DNA of 64,000 nucleotides from Porphyromonas crevioricanis (GTDB taxonomy: Bacteria; Bacteroidota; Bacteroidia; Bacteroidales; Porphyromonadaceae). Shown here one piece after another: positions 61,098-64,000 of this stretch. The notes beneath the pieces were generated by a model. That model saw only the letters and a program-made list of their open reading frames with translations, was not told the DNA's origin and searched no databases. How positions within the stretch are numbered: position 1 is the stretch's first letter; every line of letters starts with the position of its first letter. A program made the position numbers and the translations under genes. Location of the stretch: NCBI RefSeq assembly GCF_900167225.1, contig NZ_FUXH01000002.1, positions 124,001 to 188,000 on the forward strand, in the 5' to 3' direction.

Positions 61098-61592
61098 ATG
61101 GAAGAGAAAAAGGAACAAGAGCGAAGTTTTGAGCTTCGTAGCGAGAAAGTTCGCAGTATAGTAGGACAAATTCCATCCTCACTGGTTCGCTATGGTATTA
61201 CCGCCATTGGAGTTGTGTTGCTTTGCATTGTTGCTGTAGCCTACTTCCTCCCCTATAAGCAGGTCTATTCCGGGACAGCTGTCATACATGAGATAGGTAG
61301 TGAACATAAGGCGGATACCACAGAAATAAATGTGTTATTAAAATTTGGAGAGAAGCGTCCCAATGTCCTCATGGAGGGAGCATCGATTGAGTTCCAATCG
61401 GCTGTTGAAGTTGTAAAAGGCAACATTCTATCTCTTTCCATGGAAAGAGACACTCTCGGTAGACAAGAGGCTCTTTGTCGTGTACCATTGCGACCTATGA
61501 AAAAGCTGGAACACCGAGAAGTCGATTTCCTATTGACCATTCACTCCGAGAACTTACTGACTCACTTTTTCTCAGGATTTTTAGGGAAGTAG
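61098..61592 (+). CDS. Short HlyD-like membrane protein of the exporter
   Basis: 164 residues from the ATG at 61098, which directly follows the exporter stop. The frame opens at a TTG (61086). One membrane segment is at about 34-52 (YGITAIGVVLLCIVAVAYFL). A periplasmic part of about 110 residues resembles the beta-barrel end of HlyD-family adaptors, but the usual long helical hairpin is missing, so it is a minimal or truncated adaptor. The role in linking the exporter to the outer membrane is inferred. Confidence 0.6.
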   Translation: MEEKKEQERSFELRSEKVRSIVGQIPSSLVRYGITAIGVVLLCIVAVAYFLPYKQVYSGTAVIHEIGSEHKADTTEINVLLKFGEKRPNVLMEGASIEFQSAVEVVKGNILSLSMERDTLGRQEALCRVPLRPMKKLEHREVDFLLTIHSENLLTHFFSGFLGK

Positions 61593-61641
61593 CTTCTCTG
61601 ACAACCTTCAACTCTGGGTAAATCTCAAATAAAATAATCAT

Positions 61642-62241
61642 ATGAAAAGACTAACCCAAACAGATCCTTTTAAGATTGTATCTTCTGAGAGTTCCTCCGC
61701 TTCAGAAGTTCGTGAAGCTACCGATGAGTTGATCGAAATAATACTCGAACTGAGTGATTCAGCAACCGATGATACTACTCTGTTTCGCATTATGAACTAT
61801 ACTCGGTTTATACTCCAGACATTACAAAAAAATCACTCTGTAAGTTCTTCTATCCAACTCTGCTTTTCAGAGCTAGAGCAAGTGCTTTCCATTGAACTGG
61901 AGATTTTAGAGAAAGGCCTGAAGAAAACGAACTTTTCCGATGCCAACTTACAAAAAACTTCTTCAATTCACTGGACAGGAAAGGTTGTAGATTTAGTGGA
62001 GCTTCTCTATGCTCTGGATACCTGCAACTGTATTAATAATGGAGAGATCAGTGTAGAAGAATTGTCGGATAGGCTTTCCGAGGTGTTCGGATTCGAAATC
62101 AAGAACTGTTACAATGTTTATATGAACATGAAGCACCGTAAAGACGAAAGTCGTACCTACTTTCTTGATGAATTGAAAGAGAAATTGAACAGGCGGATGG
62201 TAGAAAGTGATATCAGGGGAGGAAAGTATAAAAAGAGATGA
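61642..62241 (+). CDS. RteC-like conjugative-transposon regulator
   Basis: 199 residues. The C-terminal half ([54 protein letters not shown]) matches the RteC domain of tetracycline-regulated Bacteroides conjugative transposons. The protein is shorter than classical RteC at the N-terminus. It lies at the right end of the island, opposite the DUF4099 remnant, and is followed by a terminator. It marks the origin of this DNA from a conjugative element. Confidence 0.75.
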   Translation: MKRLTQTDPFKIVSSESSSASEVREATDELIEIILELSDSATDDTTLFRIMNYTRFILQTLQKNHSVSSSIQLCFSELEQVLSIELEILEKGLKKTNFSDANLQKTSSIHWTGKVVDLVELLYALDTCNCINNGEISVEELSDRLSEVFGFEIKNCYNVYMNMKHRKDESRTYFLDELKEKLNRRMVESDIRGGKYKKR

Positions 62242-62243
62242 AG

Positions 62244-62286
62244 AAAACGGGGAACTTTCCTACCATAGAAAGTTTCTCGTTTTTTG
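62244..62286 (+). terminator. Terminator after the RteC-like gene
   Basis: acggggaactttc pairs with gaaagtttctcgt around an 8-base loop, followed by tttttt. It is 3 bp after the stop. Confidence 0.8.
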
Positions 62287-62296
62287 CTTTGTTACC

Positions 62297-62330
62297 ATTG
62301 ACGAAGAAACCTTCCTTTTTGCCTACCTTT
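62297..62330 (+). promoter_or_regulatory. Promoter of tdk
   Basis: TTG at 62297-62299 and TACCTTTG at 62323-62330, with a 23-base spacer, fit the Bacteroidota consensus. The tdk ATG at 62357 is 26 bp downstream. Confidence 0.65.
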
Positions 62331-62356
62331 GTGGAGCATCTATTTTCCCAAAATTC

Positions 62357-62944
62357 ATGGACCAGACAGAAATAGAAAGCAACTGCGCAGACAGTTGCCG
62401 GCGGGGATCGATAGAGGTTATCTGTGGTTCGATGTTTAGTGGCAAAACAGAAGAGTTGCTGCGTCGTTTGCGTCGGGCTGGGATTGCCAAACAAAGAGTA
62501 GAGATATTCAAGCCATCTATAGATACCAGATATGATGATGTGGAGGTTGTATCGCACGATCGCAATTCCATTGCTTCAACTCCTGTAGACAATTCCGCCA
62601 ATATCCTTTTGTTGGCTTCGGATGTGGATGTTGTGGGGATAGATGAGGCGCAGTTTTTCGACGAGCAGCTTCCTGACGTTGTGTCGGCTCTGGCCGATAG
62701 CGGAGTGCGTGTCGTGATAGCCGGCTTGGATATGGATTTTATGCGCCGACCATTTGGCCCCATGCCCCACTTGCTGTCAATAGCCGACTCTGTGAGCAAG
62801 GTACACGCTATCTGTGTAGATTGTGGTCATCCGGCCAGCTATAGCTATCGTTTGGTGGAAGGGTCAGAACAAGTGATGCTCGGCGAATTGGGCGAATACA
62901 GACCTCTCTGCCGCAAATGTTATCAAAGGCATACGTCTAAATAA
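62357..62944 (+). CDS. tdk: Thymidine kinase
   Basis: Phosphorylates thymidine to dTMP. From the ATG at 62357 it has 195 residues, a standard length; the frame is open from 62207 but that region contains a terminator and promoter. Motifs: P-loop [45 protein letters not shown], and a zinc-binding pattern with CVDCGHPAS and CRKCY. The gene follows the mobile island directly and is core. Confidence 0.95.
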   Translation: MDQTEIESNCADSCRRGSIEVICGSMFSGKTEELLRRLRRAGIAKQRVEIFKPSIDTRYDDVEVVSHDRNSIASTPVDNSANILLLASDVDVVGIDEAQFFDEQLPDVVSALADSGVRVVIAGLDMDFMRRPFGPMPHLLSIADSVSKVHAICVDCGHPASYSYRLVEGSEQVMLGELGEYRPLCRKCYQRHTSK

Positions 62945-62949
62945 ATACT

Positions 62950-63774
62950 ATGAAAACAAACAACATCAAATCGAGTTTTTCCATTTTCTCTTGCGTCTTG
63001 CTGTTCTCTTTGTCGGCCTGTTCGTCGCGTAGGTCAGCCCATCAGTTACCCGATGGACACTATACTCTTGGTGGCAAACTTTATACCTCTGCCTGGATAC
63101 AGCATTCGGCCGAATACAAGGCCCTTTGCTTGCAGGCCTACAATGTTGCTACTGATAGGATTGACCACTTGACTTCAGCCATGAGACCGGCCGTGGAAAA
63201 ACCTATTGCCATAGTTACGGATATAGACGAGACCATATTGGACAATACACCCAACAGTGTGCATGAAGCTCTCAAAGGAAATGACTACAATAGCGAGTCA
63301 TGGACGGAGTGGTGCAATCGTGCTGAAGCTGACACTCTGGCTGGGGCTGTGCGTTTCTTCCAACATGCAGCTGACAAGGGCGTAACTGTCTTTTATATCT
63401 CCAATCGCAATGCTGCCGAGCGAGATGGCACATTGAGAAATCTTCGCAAGTTCGGTTTCCCTTATGCCGATGAGGCGCATTTGCTTACTCGAGAAAATAC
63501 CTCTGACAAACAGGCTCGCCGAGATGAAGTCTTACGCAATTATGAGATTGTGATGTACTTGGGAGATAATTTGGGGGATTTTCATTCGATTTTCGATTCT
63601 GCTGATCCTTCTGTGCGAGACAAGGCTTTGGACTCCTTTGCATCGGAGTTCGGACACTGCTTTATCGTTTTACCCAACCCCAACTATGGGACTTGGCACA
63701 AAGCCATGAATGGAGGATACTTTGATCTCAAGACACAAGACGAAAAGTTGCTCAAAGTCCTCAAGACGTACTAA
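62950..63774 (+). CDS. Class C acid phosphatase-type lipoprotein (P4 5'-nucleotidase family)
   Basis: 274 residues. A lipoprotein signal ends in LFSLSACSS (Cys about 26). The HAD-type catalytic motif is IVTDIDETILDNTP, with acidic motif YLGDNLGDF and SNRNAAERDGTLRNL as further motifs. The family dephosphorylates nucleoside monophosphates or NMN at the cell surface so that the nucleoside can be taken up. It lies 5 bp after tdk, which suits nucleoside salvage. Confidence 0.9.
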   Translation: MKTNNIKSSFSIFSCVLLFSLSACSSRRSAHQLPDGHYTLGGKLYTSAWIQHSAEYKALCLQAYNVATDRIDHLTSAMRPAVEKPIAIVTDIDETILDNTPNSVHEALKGNDYNSESWTEWCNRAEADTLAGAVRFFQHAADKGVTVFYISNRNAAERDGTLRNLRKFGFPYADEAHLLTRENTSDKQARRDEVLRNYEIVMYLGDNLGDFHSIFDSADPSVRDKALDSFASEFGHCFIVLPNPNYGTWHKAMNGGYFDLKTQDEKLLKVLKTY

Positions 63775-63807
63775 TCGATAACCTCGTATACTCGTCCTAC
63801 CTCACGG

Positions 63808-64000
63808 ATGAATTTTTTCAAGAGACACTATAGAGGTATCCTCGTCGGAATACTTCTCGCCCCACCGGCCCTGGTATTGCTGCTGGCCGTTTTGCTCTAT
63901 TTGCCTCCCATACAACAGTGGGCAACCGAAATAATAGAGCGAAAGGTCTCCGAAGCCACGGGTATGGATATCTCTGTTGGAAAACTTCGTCTCGGTTTCC
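63808..64000 (+). CDS. TamB/DUF490-like protein, N-terminal part
   Basis: Only the first 64 codons are in the window and the gene continues beyond it. The start at 63808 gives MNFFKRHYRGILVGILLAPP, then a membrane helix (about 10-31). The following PPIQQWATEIIERKVSEATG and MDISVGKLRL are typical of the N-terminus of the TamB/AsmA-like family that acts in outer-membrane assembly or lipid transport. The partial length limits certainty. Confidence 0.65.
   Translation, partial: MNFFKRHYRGILVGILLAPPALVLLLAVLLYLPPIQQWATEIIERKVSEATGMDISVGKLRLGF

Overview
The window comes from a Bacteroidota genome, most likely Porphyromonas gingivalis or its close relative P. gulae. The pointers are a Lys-specific serine endopeptidase with a type IX secretion C-terminal domain, Bacteroidota-type promoters (TAnnTTTG), a fused MurF-alanine racemase, an asaccharolytic gene set (histidine degradation, methylmalonyl-CoA decarboxylase) and Bacteroidota-type mobile elements. 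Species assignment rests on recognition of protein families, not on a database search.

Layout. 1-6.6 kb: V/A-type ATPase operon (DUF2764 fragment, A, B, D, I, K); the K subunit keeps residues of a Na+ site. 6.6-9.9 kb: glycosyltransferase, ribosomal protein S16 with a long Ala/Glu tail, a repeat-rich stretch, and two identical tRNA-Arg(ACG) genes. 10-11.7 kb: a broken IS5-type transposase. 11.8-16.2 kb (minus): TonB-dependent receptor plus two related lipoproteins, probably a metal or metallophore uptake operon. 16.4-19.3 kb (minus): the PepK-like protease. 19.7-24.8 kb: methylmalonyl-CoA epimerase and a complete Na+-pumping methylmalonyl-CoA decarboxylase (alpha, delta-like with a lamin-tail domain, epsilon-like, biotin carrier, beta). 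25-29.6 kb: a polytopic membrane protein, an ECF sigma factor with a membrane-anchored partner ending in a beta-barrel domain, and a small outer-membrane-like protein.

29.7-43.5 kb: a mobilizable element. It has two tandem tyrosine recombinases, two HTH genes, a primase, a MobC-like protein, an HUH relaxase and a likely oriT hairpin, and identical 21-bp repeats lie at both edges. Its cargo (32.7-38.9 kb) is a complete branched-chain-amino-acid-type ABC importer with an EgtD-like SAM methyltransferase and a small membrane protein in the middle. The central genes (binding protein, methyltransferase, small membrane protein) are clearly AT-richer than the ATPase and permease genes around them. 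This is the best candidate here for an undescribed system.

43.9-53.1 kb: core genes hutI, ftcD-type cyclodeaminase, hutH, a 2-hydroxyacid dehydrogenase, a GSCFA protein, murF-alr and a small Cys-rich membrane protein. 53.1-62.3 kb: an AT-rich island between conjugative-transposon remnants (DUF4099 gene, RteC-like gene). It contains a RiPP or bacteriocin-like cluster: double-glycine leader peptide with a Cys-rich core, radical SAM/SPASM maturase, outer-membrane protein, C39 peptidase-ABC exporter and HlyD-like protein. Four genes in this island (TetR, maturase, exporter, DUF4099) carry single-base frameshifts, so it looks to be decaying, phase-variable or affected by sequencing error. 62.3-64 kb: thymidine kinase, a class C acid phosphatase-type lipoprotein and the start of a TamB-like gene.

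Functional links: the Na+-translocating decarboxylase and the apparently Na+-binding V-type ATPase could form a sodium circuit, and histidine degradation and the secreted Lys-specific protease fit growth on peptides.
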